This document shows, piece after piece, positions 7,181 through 14,922 of a stretch of DNA of 64,000 nucleotides. The DNA lies in contig NZ_FOBF01000026.1 of NCBI RefSeq assembly GCF_900109355.1, positions 84,907 through 148,906 of the forward strand, read 5' to 3'. The DNA is from Nonomuraea pusilla. Its GTDB lineage: Bacteria > Actinomycetota > Actinomycetes > Streptosporangiales > Streptosporangiaceae. The position numbers and the translations under genes are program-made. The notes below the pieces were generated by a model. That model did not search any database and had not been told where the DNA came from. It saw nothing but the letters and a program-made list of their open reading frames with translations. Positions within the stretch are counted from its first letter, which is position 1. Each line of letters starts with the position of its first letter.

Positions 7181-7516
7181 ATGACCACGCACATCAGCCG
7201 GGACGAGCTCAAGGCCGCGATCGACGCCGGGACCGTGACCGTCGTCGACGCGCTCGGCGGCCAGTACTACGCGCAGCAGCACCTCCCCGGCGCCATCGCG
7301 CTGGTGGAGGGCGAGGTGGCCGGCAGGGCCGCCGAGCTCCTGCCGGACAGGGACGCCGCGATCGTCGCCTACTGCTCCAACCCCGCCTGCTCCAACAGCG
7401 AGGCGGTCGCCAGGCGGCTGGTCGCGCTCGGGTACACCAACGTCCGCACGTACCGGGAGGGCATCCAGGACTGGGTGGAGGCGGGACTCCCGGTGGAGAC
7501 GTCCGTCAGCGCCTGA
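7181..7516 (+). CDS. Single-domain rhodanese-like sulfurtransferase
   Basis: A 111-residue rhodanese domain. The active-site Cys lies in VAYCSNPACSNS, within the expected loop after the central strand, and VVDALGGQYYAQQHLPGA corresponds to the family's CH1 region. A second Cys follows five residues later. Rhodaneses move sulfane sulfur to thiophilic acceptors or cyanide, in the cytoplasm. The gene has a strong upstream double operator and a GGAGG site, and is convergent with the response regulator. Inducible expression under thiol, sulfide or drug stress is inferred; the regulator is not adjacent. Confidence 0.85.
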   Translation: MTTHISRDELKAAIDAGTVTVVDALGGQYYAQQHLPGAIALVEGEVAGRAAELLPDRDAAIVAYCSNPACSNSEAVARRLVALGYTNVRTYREGIQDWVEAGLPVETSVSA

Positions 7517-7534
7517 CCAAGCGGAGCACCGGCC

Positions 7535-7554
7535 CCCGGCGGTCAGCCGCCGGG
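7535..7554. terminator. Bidirectional terminator between rhodanese and response regulator
   Basis: CCCGGCGG-TCAG-CCGCCGGG forms an 8-base GC stem in the short convergent gap and includes the response-regulator stop. Confidence 0.55.
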
Positions 7555-8199
7555 CCGGACGAGGCCGCTCTCGTACGCCAGGATGACGAGCTGCACCCGG
7601 TCGCGCACCCGCAGCTTGGCGATGGACCTCGTGATGTGGGTCTTGGCGGTGAACGGGCTGATCGTCAGACGTTCGGCGATCTCGTCGTTCGACAGCCCGA
7701 GGGCGACCAGCCGCACCACGTCCACCTCCCTGGAGGTGAGGACGGCCAGCCGCCGCCTGGCGACCGGGGCCGGCCCCTGCCGGTGGGCGAACTGCTCCAC
7801 CACCCGCCGGGTCACCCCAGGGGACAGGAGCGCGTCGCCCGCGGCGACGGCGGCGACCGCGCGGCGCAGCTCGCTCGGTTCGACCTCCTTGGTGAGGAAG
7901 CCGCTGGCCCCGGCGCGCAGCGCGTCGAAGACGTGCTCGTCGGTGTCGAACGTGGTGAGGATGATCACCCGGCAGCCGGGGCCGTCGACGATGCGGCGGG
8001 TGGCGGTGATGCCGTCCATGCCGGGCATCCGGATGTCCATGAGGACGACGTCGGGCAGGGCGCCTCGCGCGAGCCGAACCGCCTCCTCGCCGGTGGCGGC
8101 CTCGCCGACGACGGTGATGTCCCGGGAGCGGGCCAGCAGGCTGCGGAAGCCGGCCCGTACCAGTGCCTGGTCGTCGGCGAGGAGCACCGTGATCGTCAT
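7543..8199 (-). CDS. NarL/FixJ-type response regulator
   Basis: A 218-residue two-component regulator. The receiver domain covers residues 1-120, with acidic residues DD at 9-10, the phospho-acceptor Asp55 in VVLMDIRMPGMDG, and Lys in FLTKEV. A LuxR-type helix-turn-helix follows at about 150-205 (LTSREVDVVRLVALGLSNDE, then FTAKTHITRSIAKL). The start overlaps the histidine kinase stop by four bases, so the pair is co-translated. The target genes and signal are unknown. Confidence 0.92.
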   Translation of the reverse strand: MTITVLLADDQALVRAGFRSLLARSRDITVVGEAATGEEAVRLARGALPDVVLMDIRMPGMDGITATRRIVDGPGCRVIILTTFDTDEHVFDALRAGASGFLTKEVEPSELRRAVAAVAAGDALLSPGVTRRVVEQFAHRQGPAPVARRRLAVLTSREVDVVRLVALGLSNDEIAERLTISPFTAKTHITRSIAKLRVRDRVQLVILAYESGLVRPGG

Positions 8200-9332
8200 G
8201 CGGCCGAGCCTGCCACAGGGATCTCCGCCCGTACCGAGAAGCCGCCGGGCGCGGACTCCAGGGCGAGCACGCCCCCGAGGGCGCTCACCCGCTCCCGCAT
8301 GCCGGTCAGGCCGTGCCGCTCGACGATCTCGCCGCAGCCCCGGCCGTCGTCCGCGACCTCGACGGTGACGCGGCGCGGCCCGCAGCCGAGCGTCACCTTC
8401 ACCTTGGCCGCCCCTGAGTGCTTCAACGCGTTGGTGAGCGCCTCCTGGACGACACGGTAGGCGGTGACGGCCGGCGCGCTGGGCACCGCGGACGGGTCGC
8501 CGAGCTCGACGAGGTCCACCTCCAGCCCGGCGGCGCGGGCGTCGGCGACGAGCGCGCCGAGGGAGGCGAGGCCGGGCTGCGGGGCGGTCGCGCCGGGGCT
8601 GTCGCGCAGGACGCCGACGAGGGAGGCGAGGTCCGTCATGGCGCGGTTCCTGACGTCCTTGGCCACGCGCAGCGCGGCGGCGGCCTCGGCGGGGTCGTCG
8701 TCGAGGGCGTCGGCGGCGACGTTGAGCTGGACGCCGACGACCGCGAGGGTGTGGGCGACGATGTCGTGCACCTCGCGGGCGGTCCTGAGCCGTTCCTCGG
8801 CGGCCTGGGCGCGGCTCTCGCTCTCGCGCAGGTGCCCGCGCCACCGCGCGACGGCGGCGCAGACGAGTCCCGCGCCGACGAGGAGCGCCAGCAGCAGCGT
8901 CTCGCCGGCGATGTGGATGACGTACCGGGGGACGTTCTTGTCCAGGACCCACCGGAAGTCGACGGCGGCGTAGGCGAGCTGGGCGACGCCGACGAGCGCC
9001 ACCCACCGCACCCGGGGCGTGCAGGCGGCGCTGAAGTAGGCGACCGACGCGGGCCAGATCCAGCCGCCCTCGAAGTCGCTGGAGAGGCGATAAGCGAAGA
9101 TCGCGGCGATGGACAGGAGCAGGACGGTCATCGGCCAGCGGCGCCTGACCAGGACGAGCGCGCCGAGGAACAGCGCGAGGAGGATCGCGCCGTCCCAGGG
9201 CGACCCGGGCACCTCGGCCGCCATGATCCCGGTGACGACGCCGACGACGGTGACGAGGGCGAGCGCCAGGTCGAGCAGGCCGGCGGAGTGACGCACGGGC
9301 GCGGGCACGCGCCGCGGAAACGTTACGGCCAC
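8196..9332 (-). CDS. Membrane sensor histidine kinase (HisKA_3 type)
   Basis: A 378-residue sensor. Residues about 15-165 contain five or six membrane helices and little extracellular loop, then a coiled linker. The HisKA_3 phospho-acceptor is His189 in REVHDIVAHTL. The HATPase domain holds VVQEALTNALKHSG (N box) and VADDGRGCG (G box). It phosphorylates the NarL-type regulator encoded directly downstream. The short loops suggest sensing within or near the membrane, as in DesK/LiaS-like kinases; the actual signal is unknown. Confidence 0.92.
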   Translation of the reverse strand: MAVTFPRRVPAPVRHSAGLLDLALALVTVVGVVTGIMAAEVPGSPWDGAILLALFLGALVLVRRRWPMTVLLLSIAAIFAYRLSSDFEGGWIWPASVAYFSAACTPRVRWVALVGVAQLAYAAVDFRWVLDKNVPRYVIHIAGETLLLALLVGAGLVCAAVARWRGHLRESESRAQAAEERLRTAREVHDIVAHTLAVVGVQLNVAADALDDDPAEAAAALRVAKDVRNRAMTDLASLVGVLRDSPGATAPQPGLASLGALVADARAAGLEVDLVELGDPSAVPSAPAVTAYRVVQEALTNALKHSGAAKVKVTLGCGPRRVTVEVADDGRGCGEIVERHGLTGMRERVSALGGVLALESAPGGFSVRAEIPVAGSAA

Positions 9333-9360
9333 GGGGGAGCCTTTCTCGGTCGTTCAGAGG

Positions 9361-9386
9361 GCACGGGCCCGCCATGGGGCCCGTGC
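9361..9386 (-). terminator. Terminator downstream of the small secreted gene
   Basis: GCACGGGCCC and GGGCCCGTGC (10 base pairs) flank a six-base loop between the frameshifted secreted gene and the kinase start, both on the minus strand. It separates the two transcripts. Confidence 0.65.
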
Positions 9387-9402
9387 CGTACGGGTGTCGC
9401 GG

Positions 9403-9707
9403 TCAGACGTGGGTGACCAGGAGGGTCACGCCCGCCTCGCCGCCGCAGTCCACGAGCACGGGGCCGACGCCGTTGCCGACCTCGGGGGCGAGGGTGGCCT
9501 TGGCCACGAACCGCTTCGGGTTGTCGTCGATGATGCGGACGTTCACGAGCACCGGCTTCCCTGTCATCCCGGAGAAGACGCCGCGCAGCTTCTCGCCTCC
9601 GCCGCAGTGCCCGGTGATCGTGACCTCCTCGCCTCGGCGGGACCCAGCCCGAGCATCCCGGCCGTCAGCCCGGCCGCCACGAGCGCGATCGTCGTCCTCT
9701 TCGCCAT
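9403..9707 (-). pseudogene. Frameshifted small secreted protein
   Basis: From ATG 9707, after a good AGGAAGGGA site, the frame encodes a classical signal peptide (MAKRTTIALVAAGLTAGMLG, then LGPAEA). In that frame the protein then turns Arg/Ser-rich and stops early. In the next frame the sequence continues smoothly as EEVTITGHCGGGEKLRGVFS and on to LLVTHV at 9403, giving a 75-residue domain with two Cys residues (GHCGGG, VDCGGE) suited to one disulfide. A single-base indel near GAGGCGAGGAGGTC (about 9630-9650) would join them. Either the gene is decayed or the base call is wrong. Function unknown. Confidence 0.7.
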
Positions 9708-9961
9708 GTCCGATTCCCTTCCTACGGCTCGTCCGGATGGGGCGACGCTAGAGGGCGGCGGGTGCGGCGCGCGTCGTCCTCGGCTCGTCACTTCGGCGCA
9801 CACCGGACGGATCACGGCCTACACCGGAAGGAGTACGGACGATTCGGTCGGGGACGTGACGCTTGGGCACCCTTTGATCACCGTTCGCCCGCCTGGCGCC
9901 CCTCCCGGCCTTTACTATCTCCCTTGCCCGTGCCGGTCGAGAGATTGACAGGAGGCGACGG

Positions 9962-10000
9962 ATGGTCGCAGAGCCTCGGGCGCGGGTGGTGGCGCCGTGA
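9962..10000 (+). CDS. 12-residue leader ORF coupled to the protein kinase
   Basis: An ATG after GGAGG (9951-9955) opens MVAEPRARVVAP, and its TGA overlaps the GTG of the kinase as GTGA. The kinase GTG lacks its own ribosome site, so initiation likely depends on this mini-ORF. The same arrangement occurs at 3934-3996. Alternatively the peptide is a chance ORF. Confidence 0.4.
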   Translation: MVAEPRARVVAP

Positions 10001-11493
10001 CGCCGCTCGCCGGCCGGTACCGCCTGCTGTCGCAGCTCGGCCAGGGCGGCATGGGCACGGTCTGGCGGGCGATGGACGAGCTCCTGCGGCAGGAGGTGGC
10101 CGTCAAGGAGGTCAGGTTCCCGCCCGGCCTGGACGAGGCGTCGCGCGCCGAGTTCGCCGAGCGCACGCTGCGCGAGGCGCGGGCGGCCGCCACGCTGCGC
10201 TCCCACCCGTCCATCGTCACCGTGCACGACGTGGTCCTCGACGGCGGCAGGCCCTGGATCGTCATGGAGCTGGTGCGGGGGCGGTCCCTCGACCGGGTCG
10301 TCCGCGACGACGGCCCGCTGCCGCCCGACCGGGTCGCCGCGATCGGCCTGCGCGTGCTCGACGCGCTCGGCGCCGCGCACGCGGCGGGGATCCTGCACCG
10401 CGACGTCAAACCGGCCAACGTCCTGCTGACGGACGACGGGCGCGTCCTGCTGACGGACTTCGGCATCGCGACCATCGCGGGCGACCCCAACCTGACCCGT
10501 ACGGGCCTGCTGTCCGGCTCGCCCGGCTACATCGCGCCTGAGCGGCTGCGCGGCGAGGCCGACGGCCCTCTCGGGGACCTGTGGGCGCTGGGCGCCACGC
10601 TGTTCACGGCCGTCGAGGGCGGCCCGCCCTTCGCCCGCCAGAACGAGGCCGCCGTGCTGGCGGCGGTCCTCATGCAGGAGCCCGCGCCGTTCAGGCGGGC
10701 GGGCCCGCTCGCGCCCGTGCTGGCCGCCGTCCTGGAGAAGGACCCGGCCCGCCGCTGCTCGGCCGAGGAGGCGGCCGTCCGGCTGGAGGCGGTCGCGAAG
10801 GGCGACGCGGCGACCGAGCCGGGCTGGAGGCGGAGGCGCGGCACGCAGCGGGGTGGGCCGGGGCGGCGGAGGCAGATCGTGGCAGGCGCCGCGGTCGCGC
10901 TGGTGCTGGCCGTGGTCGCGGGCGTGGCGCTGGTGCCCTACTTCTTCCCGAACGCGGTGCGCCTGCTCGGGTACGTGCTGACACCGCGCAGCACCCACAC
11001 GGCCGCGCCGGCGCCGACGACCCGCCCGCCGTCGCCCACGCCCAGGATCACGGGCCGCGTGGAGGCGTGCGACCTGCTGACGGGGCCCCAGGCGCGCTCG
11101 CTGTTCCACAGCTCCGTGCGGCGGCAGTTCATCATCGCCCAGAGCTGCCAGTGGCAGGGCGCCGACTACAGCACCCTCAACCTCTTCGTGACCGTCGGGA
11201 TGAGCGGGGGCACCGCGGAGCAGTACTACGACCTGCTGGTCGAGCAGATGAAGGACGAGCCGAAGCGCCGCCCCGGCACCAAGCTCCGCACGGGGCCCGA
11301 CGTCGGGGACGAGGCGTTCAGCCACACCGGTCCCGTGGGCTATCTGGGGCTGTACGAGACGAAGATCATCTATCGGCTGTCGAACGTCACGGTGTCGCTC
11401 ACGGTACGGGCGAAGCGGCCCGGCTACACGATGGCCGACCGGGCGGCGAAGCTCGTCGAGACCGCCCTCGTCGCCCGCCGCACGACCGGCTGA
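9997..11493 (+). CDS. Membrane-anchored Hanks-type Ser/Thr protein kinase
   Basis: A 498-residue PknB-like kinase. The glycine loop is GQGGMG (15-20), the ATP Lys is 37 (VAVKEV), the catalytic Asp is 136 in HRDVKPAN, the Mg-binding DFG Asp is 154, and the P+1 region is SPGYIAPERL. Residues 294-316 form a membrane helix. A Thr/Pro-rich stalk follows, then an external domain of about 150 residues with paired Cys residues (EACDLL, QSCQWQ), not PASTA repeats. All kinase residues needed for activity are present. The external domain may sense a ligand; substrates are unknown. Confidence 0.92.
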   Translation: MTPLAGRYRLLSQLGQGGMGTVWRAMDELLRQEVAVKEVRFPPGLDEASRAEFAERTLREARAAATLRSHPSIVTVHDVVLDGGRPWIVMELVRGRSLDRVVRDDGPLPPDRVAAIGLRVLDALGAAHAAGILHRDVKPANVLLTDDGRVLLTDFGIATIAGDPNLTRTGLLSGSPGYIAPERLRGEADGPLGDLWALGATLFTAVEGGPPFARQNEAAVLAAVLMQEPAPFRRAGPLAPVLAAVLEKDPARRCSAEEAAVRLEAVAKGDAATEPGWRRRRGTQRGGPGRRRQIVAGAAVALVLAVVAGVALVPYFFPNAVRLLGYVLTPRSTHTAAPAPTTRPPSPTPRITGRVEACDLLTGPQARSLFHSSVRRQFIIAQSCQWQGADYSTLNLFVTVGMSGGTAEQYYDLLVEQMKDEPKRRPGTKLRTGPDVGDEAFSHTGPVGYLGLYETKIIYRLSNVTVSLTVRAKRPGYTMADRAAKLVETALVARRTTG

Positions 11494-11527
11494 CCGGATC
11501 CGGTGAGCCTCGTGTGATCCTTGGCAG

Positions 11528-12064
11528 ATGACCCGACCCGGCACACTCCTCCACGTCGTCGTCTGCGCCGCCGCGCCCGCCCCCGACGTCGGCCGTCTCG
11601 TCGTCCTGGCCCAGGAGGCGGGCTGGACCGTCCAGATCGTCGCCACCCCGTCCGCGCTCGACTTCATCGACGTGGCGGCGCTGGAGCGGCGGACGGGCCG
11701 CCCCGTCCGCAGCCGTTACCGCAGGCCGGACGAGCCGAAGCCGCCGAGGGCGGATGCCGTCGTCGTGGCTCCGGCGACGTACAACACGGTGAACAAGTTC
11801 GCGCGGGGCATCGCCGACACGTACGCGCTCGGCGTCCTCGCGGAGGCGCCGGGGCTCGGCATCCCCGTGGTGGTGCTGCCGTTCGTCAACACCGCGCTGG
11901 CCGGGCGCGCCCCCTTCGCGGAGGCGGTGGCCGGGCTGCGGGCGGAGGGCGTGCGGGTGCTGCTGGGGCCCGGCGAGTTCGAACCGCATCCGCCGAGCGC
12001 GGGGCCCGACCGGATCGAGGCCTTCCCCTGGCACCTCGCCCTGGCCGCCCTGCCGGGCCGGTAG
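11528..12064 (+). CDS. Flavoprotein of the HFCD/CoaC-like family
   Basis: A 178-residue cytosolic protein with a Rossmann-like fold. It shows the flavoprotein signature region DAVVVAPATYNTVNKFARGI and an N-terminal strand HVVVCAAAPAPDV. These features place it with FMN-binding flavoproteins related to phosphopantothenoylcysteine decarboxylase (CoaC) and lantibiotic decarboxylases. The protein is stand-alone, not fused to a CoaB domain, so it is probably not the housekeeping Coa enzyme. It is followed 35 bases later by an alpha/beta hydrolase in the same direction. The substrate is unknown. Confidence 0.7.
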   Translation: MTRPGTLLHVVVCAAAPAPDVGRLVVLAQEAGWTVQIVATPSALDFIDVAALERRTGRPVRSRYRRPDEPKPPRADAVVVAPATYNTVNKFARGIADTYALGVLAEAPGLGIPVVVLPFVNTALAGRAPFAEAVAGLRAEGVRVLLGPGEFEPHPPSAGPDRIEAFPWHLALAALPGR

Positions 12065-12099
12065 GTGCATCATCCGCGGGAACTGGGAGGATTCTCCGC

Positions 12100-12939
12100 A
12101 TGCCGACCTTCGCCGCGCCCGACGGGACCGTCCTCGCCTACCACGAGCTGGGGGAGGGCGACCCGGTGGTCTGCGTGCCCGGCGGCCCGATGCAGGACTC
12201 CGGCTACCTCGGCGATCTCGGCGGCCTGCCCGGCCGGCGACGCCTGATCATGCTGGACCCCCGCGGCACCGGGGCGTCGCAGGCTCCGGCCGACCCCGGC
12301 TCGTACCGGTGCGACCGGCTGGCAGGCGACCTGGAGGCGCTGCGCGAGCACCTCGGCCTCGACCGGCTGGACCTGCTCGCGCACTGCGCGGGCGCGAACC
12401 TCGCCACGCTGTACGCCGCCGCCCACCCGGGGCGCGTCGGCAGGCTCGCGCTGATCACGCCGAGCACCAGGGCCGTCGGCGTCGAGGCCACCGGTGAGGC
12501 CAGGCGCGCCGTCGCGCGGCTGCGCGAGGACGAGCCGTGGTTCGAGGCGGCCTTCGCCGCGCTCGGGTCCATCGTGGCCGGCCGGGCCGGCGACGCCGAC
12601 TGGAAGGCGATCGACCCCTTCTTCTACGGCCGCTGGGACGAGGCCGCACAGGCCCACCTGGCGTCGCAGGCGGGCCGCAGGAACGACGAGGCGGCCGCCG
12701 TGTTCGCCGCCGAGGGGGCGTTCGACCCGGACGTCACCCGCGCGGCGCTCGCCGCGTTCGCCGCGCCGGTGCTGCTGCTCGCCGGCGAGGTGGACCTGAA
12801 CACGCCGCCGGAGGTCGTGGCCGCGTTCGCGGCGCTGTTCCCGGACGCCGAGTTCGTGGTGCAGCCGGGGGCCGGCCACTTCCCGTGGCTCGACGACGCC
12901 GGCCTGTTCACCGCGACCGTCGCGGCCTTCCTCGGCTGA
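12100..12939 (+). CDS. Alpha/beta hydrolase with Cys at the nucleophile position
   Basis: A 279-residue alpha/beta hydrolase close to proline iminopeptidase-type enzymes: oxyanion VPGGP (26-30), then DPRGTGAS, the nucleophile elbow HCAGAN (Cys96), acidic residue in GEVDLNTP, and catalytic His in GAGHFPW. The elbow normally reads G-x-S-x-G, so Cys replaces Ser. Cys nucleophiles are known in dienelactone hydrolases, so activity remains possible. The ATG is preceded by GGGAGG. It is probably co-transcribed with the flavoprotein. Substrate unknown. Confidence 0.85.
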   Translation: MPTFAAPDGTVLAYHELGEGDPVVCVPGGPMQDSGYLGDLGGLPGRRRLIMLDPRGTGASQAPADPGSYRCDRLAGDLEALREHLGLDRLDLLAHCAGANLATLYAAAHPGRVGRLALITPSTRAVGVEATGEARRAVARLREDEPWFEAAFAALGSIVAGRAGDADWKAIDPFFYGRWDEAAQAHLASQAGRRNDEAAAVFAAEGAFDPDVTRAALAAFAAPVLLLAGEVDLNTPPEVVAAFAALFPDAEFVVQPGAGHFPWLDDAGLFTATVAAFLG

Positions 12940-12953
12940 CGGTCCCCTTCTCG

Positions 12954-12976
12954 CCGGCGGCTTCGTCAGCCGCCGG
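12954..12976. terminator. Bidirectional terminator
   Basis: CCGGCGGCT and AGCCGCCGG pair around a five-base loop between the convergent hydrolase and VOC genes, overlapping the VOC stop. Confidence 0.6.
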
Positions 12977-13349
12977 AGCCGTACGGGCGGGTGATGATCT
13001 CCAGGTTGTGGCCGTTGGGGTCGGACCAGTAGAGGCCGCGCCCGCCGTCGTTGGTGTTGATGCGGCCCTCCTGCTGGTGGCCCGGGTCGGCCCAGAAGGT
13101 CAGGCCGCGCTCCTTGATCCTGGCCCAGATCTGGTCGAACTCCTCCTCCGACACCAGGAAGGCGTAGTGCTGCGGCCGCACGGCGTCGGTGGCCCGCATG
13201 ACGTCCAGGGAGACGCCGTTGGCGAGCTCCACCACGCGGAACGGGCCGAAGACGGGGGCGGTCGGCAGCCCGAGGAGGTCGGTCAGGAAGCTCGCGGTCT
13301 CCTCACGGTCACGGGCGTGGACGATGGTGTGGTTGAGCTGCACCGGCAT
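12966..13349 (-). CDS. VOC-superfamily (glyoxalase/dioxygenase-like) protein
   Basis: A 127-residue VOC protein. Two beta-alpha-beta-beta-beta halves are visible: one starting LNHTIVHARDREETASF, the other around HYAFLVSEEEFDQIW. Candidate metal ligands are His near residue 7, His in QHYAFL, and Glu in HNLEIITRP. The C-terminal YWSDPNGHNLE is the usual VOC signature. The ATG has an upstream GGGGAG site. Single-gene VOC proteins include isomerases, lyases and drug-binding resistance proteins; no choice can be made from sequence. Confidence 0.85.
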   Translation of the reverse strand: MPVQLNHTIVHARDREETASFLTDLLGLPTAPVFGPFRVVELANGVSLDVMRATDAVRPQHYAFLVSEEEFDQIWARIKERGLTFWADPGHQQEGRINTNDGGRGLYWSDPNGHNLEIITRPYGSGG

Positions 13350-13362
13350 GGTCGTTCTCCCC

Positions 13363-13581
13363 TCACGCGCCGGGTGGTGCGGCGACGGGGGACAGGTGGA
13401 TCCCGGCCGGCCGCCAGACGCCATTGTCCTGCACGGCGACGTGAGTGACGCGGAAGCTTCCGTCGCTGTGTCGTGCCTGGCAGGCGGCCTGCTGGGTGTG
13501 GACGCCGACGGACACGGCGGCGTGCCGTGGTCGCCCCCCGGGCTGAACCGAGGGCTTCCGCCGCGCCGCAGGAGATGGCAC
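13363..13581 (-). CDS. Possible 72-residue ORF, doubtful
   Basis: A GTG-started frame upstream of the VOC gene with a protein-like C-terminal half (ARHSDGSFRVTHVAVQDNGV). No domain is recognisable, the ribosome site is weak, and it overlaps the promoter zone of the plus-strand gene at 13591. It may be a chance ORF or the remains of a small immunoglobulin-like protein. Kept because it fills the otherwise empty 240-base gap. Confidence 0.2.
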   Translation of the reverse strand: MPSPAARRKPSVQPGGRPRHAAVSVGVHTQQAACQARHSDGSFRVTHVAVQDNGVWRPAGIHLSPVAAPPGA

Positions 13582-13590
13582 GCTCGTCCC

Positions 13591-13914
13591 ATGGGGACGG
13601 CGCAGAGGGCTTTCCGGCGGTTACGCACGCAGATCCGCATCGGCAACTCCTACGGCGTCGATGAATGGCCCGCCTGGCTGATCTGGCTGGGTTTCTTCCT
13701 CGGGCTGCTCATCGCCGTCACGCGGGTGGCCGGCCTGCCGGACGGGCCGAGGGGCTGGATCACCGCCGACATGGCGCCCGCGGCGCAGTGGGTGGAGCAC
13801 TTGTGCCATCTCTTCGCGGGCTGCTTCATGGCGATGATCAACGGCGAGGCGCTGCTGCACAGGGCCCGGCGCAAGCGGGGATCCGTCGAGCGTTCGGAGC
13901 ATGGCGCGCTCTGA
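13591..13914 (+). CDS. Small membrane protein, unknown
   Basis: A 107-residue protein with two hydrophobic stretches: WPAWLIWLGFFLGLLIAVT (about 27-46) and LCHLFAGCFMAMING (about 71-87). The N-terminus is basic. No family could be named. The gene stands alone between divergent VOC and convergent Hrp1-like genes. The ATG at 13591 was chosen because an earlier ATG at 13575 is out of frame. Confidence 0.5.
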   Translation: MGTAQRAFRRLRTQIRIGNSYGVDEWPAWLIWLGFFLGLLIAVTRVAGLPDGPRGWITADMAPAAQWVEHLCHLFAGCFMAMINGEALLHRARRKRGSVERSEHGAL

Positions 13915-13964
13915 GAGCCTGGGCCGGACTCCGGGTGGGAAGCGCGGAAAGCCGGCCGTCCGCG

Positions 13965-13989
13965 CGCCGGCCGCGGATCGCGGCCGGCG
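13965..13989. terminator. Bidirectional terminator
   Basis: CGCCGGCCGCG-GAT-CGCGGCCGGCG is an 11-base perfect stem in the convergent gap before the Hrp1-like gene. Confidence 0.65.
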
Positions 13990-14024
13990 GGGAGGGCCGG
14001 CGTGGCCGGAGTGACGCGTCCCCG

Positions 14025-14459
14025 TCAGGCGGTGCGGTCGGACGCGCCCGACTTGATGGCCTCGACGAAGTCGGCGAGCTTCTCCTCGGGCAGGTTCTGC
14101 GCGAGGTCCGCCTCGCTGATCATGCCGACCAGCTGGTGGTTCTCGATCACCGGGAGCCGCTTGATCTTGTGCTGGGTCATCTGGCGCAGCACGTCGTCGA
14201 CGTCGGCGTTGGCGTCGGTGTAGTAGGGCTTGCCCTGCGCGAGCTCGGAGGCGCGGCATGAGCGCGGGTCCTTGCCCTCGGCCAGGCACTTGATGACGAT
14301 GTCGCGGTCCGTGATGATGCCATGCAGCTTCTGGTCGTTGCCGCAGATGGGCAACGCCCCGACCCCGAGGTCGCGCATCATCCGGGCGGCGTCGATGAGG
14401 GTCTGGTCCTCGCCGATGCACTCGGCACGCGGATGCATGATGTCTCGTGCCGTGGTCAT
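14025..14459 (-). CDS. hrp1: Hypoxic response protein 1-like CBS-domain protein
   Basis: A 144-residue protein consisting of two CBS domains (about 7-65 and 76-135). It begins MTTARDIM and keeps VGALPICG, TDRDIVIK, YYTDANA and LVGMISEADLA, matching mycobacterial Hrp1 (Rv2626c) along its length. Cys14 and Cys39, which form a disulfide in Hrp1 as I recall, are both present. Hrp1 belongs to the DosR dormancy regulon in mycobacteria and its biochemical role is unclear. Here it is followed by a small MT0933-type gene upstream on the same strand; regulation by hypoxia is inference. Confidence 0.85.
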   Translation of the reverse strand: MTTARDIMHPRAECIGEDQTLIDAARMMRDLGVGALPICGNDQKLHGIITDRDIVIKCLAEGKDPRSCRASELAQGKPYYTDANADVDDVLRQMTQHKIKRLPVIENHQLVGMISEADLAQNLPEEKLADFVEAIKSGASDRTA

Positions 14460-14577
14460 GAGGGTTCTCCTCTCGTCCGTCCTTGCTGTGGCCCCTACCC
14501 TCCCGTCCGGGACGAATCCTCTTGTCGCCCGCCGCGGGAGCGGGCGACCGCCGGGACGGGGCGGGCGCGCGGGCGCT

Positions 14578-14856
14578 CTACCGCGGCCGCGCGGCCGGCG
14601 GCTCGTCGGGCGGGCGCCGGTCCGTCTCGTCCGTCGTGTACGGGCCCGCCGTGGGCTCGTCCGCCACGCGGTCGGCCCGGCCGCCGCCGTAACGGCGCTG
14701 GACGGCGTCGGCCCCCTTGCCGATCTGCTCGTCGTACTTGTGTCCGGTGCGTTCCTTGGCGAACCGCTCCGCGCGGTCCACCAGCTCGTCGGCCTGCTTG
14801 GAGTGACCTCTGGCCAGGTTCTCGGCCTTCTTCAACCACTCTCCGATTCGGCCCAT
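14578..14856 (-). CDS. MT0933/Rv0909-type small antitoxin-like protein
   Basis: A 92-residue soluble protein. The N-terminal half is helical and highly charged (IGEWLKKAENLARGHSKQAD) and contains the ERTGHKYDEQIGKGADAVQ pattern of the family named after M. tuberculosis MT0933, annotated as antitoxin-like. The C-terminal 40 residues are Pro/Arg-rich and probably disordered. No toxin gene is adjacent, and many actinomycete members have none, so the antitoxin label should be taken loosely. The ATG has a good GGAG-type site. Confidence 0.65.
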   Translation of the reverse strand: MGRIGEWLKKAENLARGHSKQADELVDRAERFAKERTGHKYDEQIGKGADAVQRRYGGGRADRVADEPTAGPYTTDETDRRPPDEPPAARPR

Positions 14857-14922
14857 GACCGCTCCTTGTCCCTCGTGGTTACGGTCGTCCCCTACCCCGG
14901 GGCGGCCGGAGGAACGTGGGGC

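Noticed and set aside
14578..14856. Toxin-antitoxin module at the MT0933-type gene
   Set aside because: No toxin-like gene is adjacent; the family often occurs alone, so a module is not supported.
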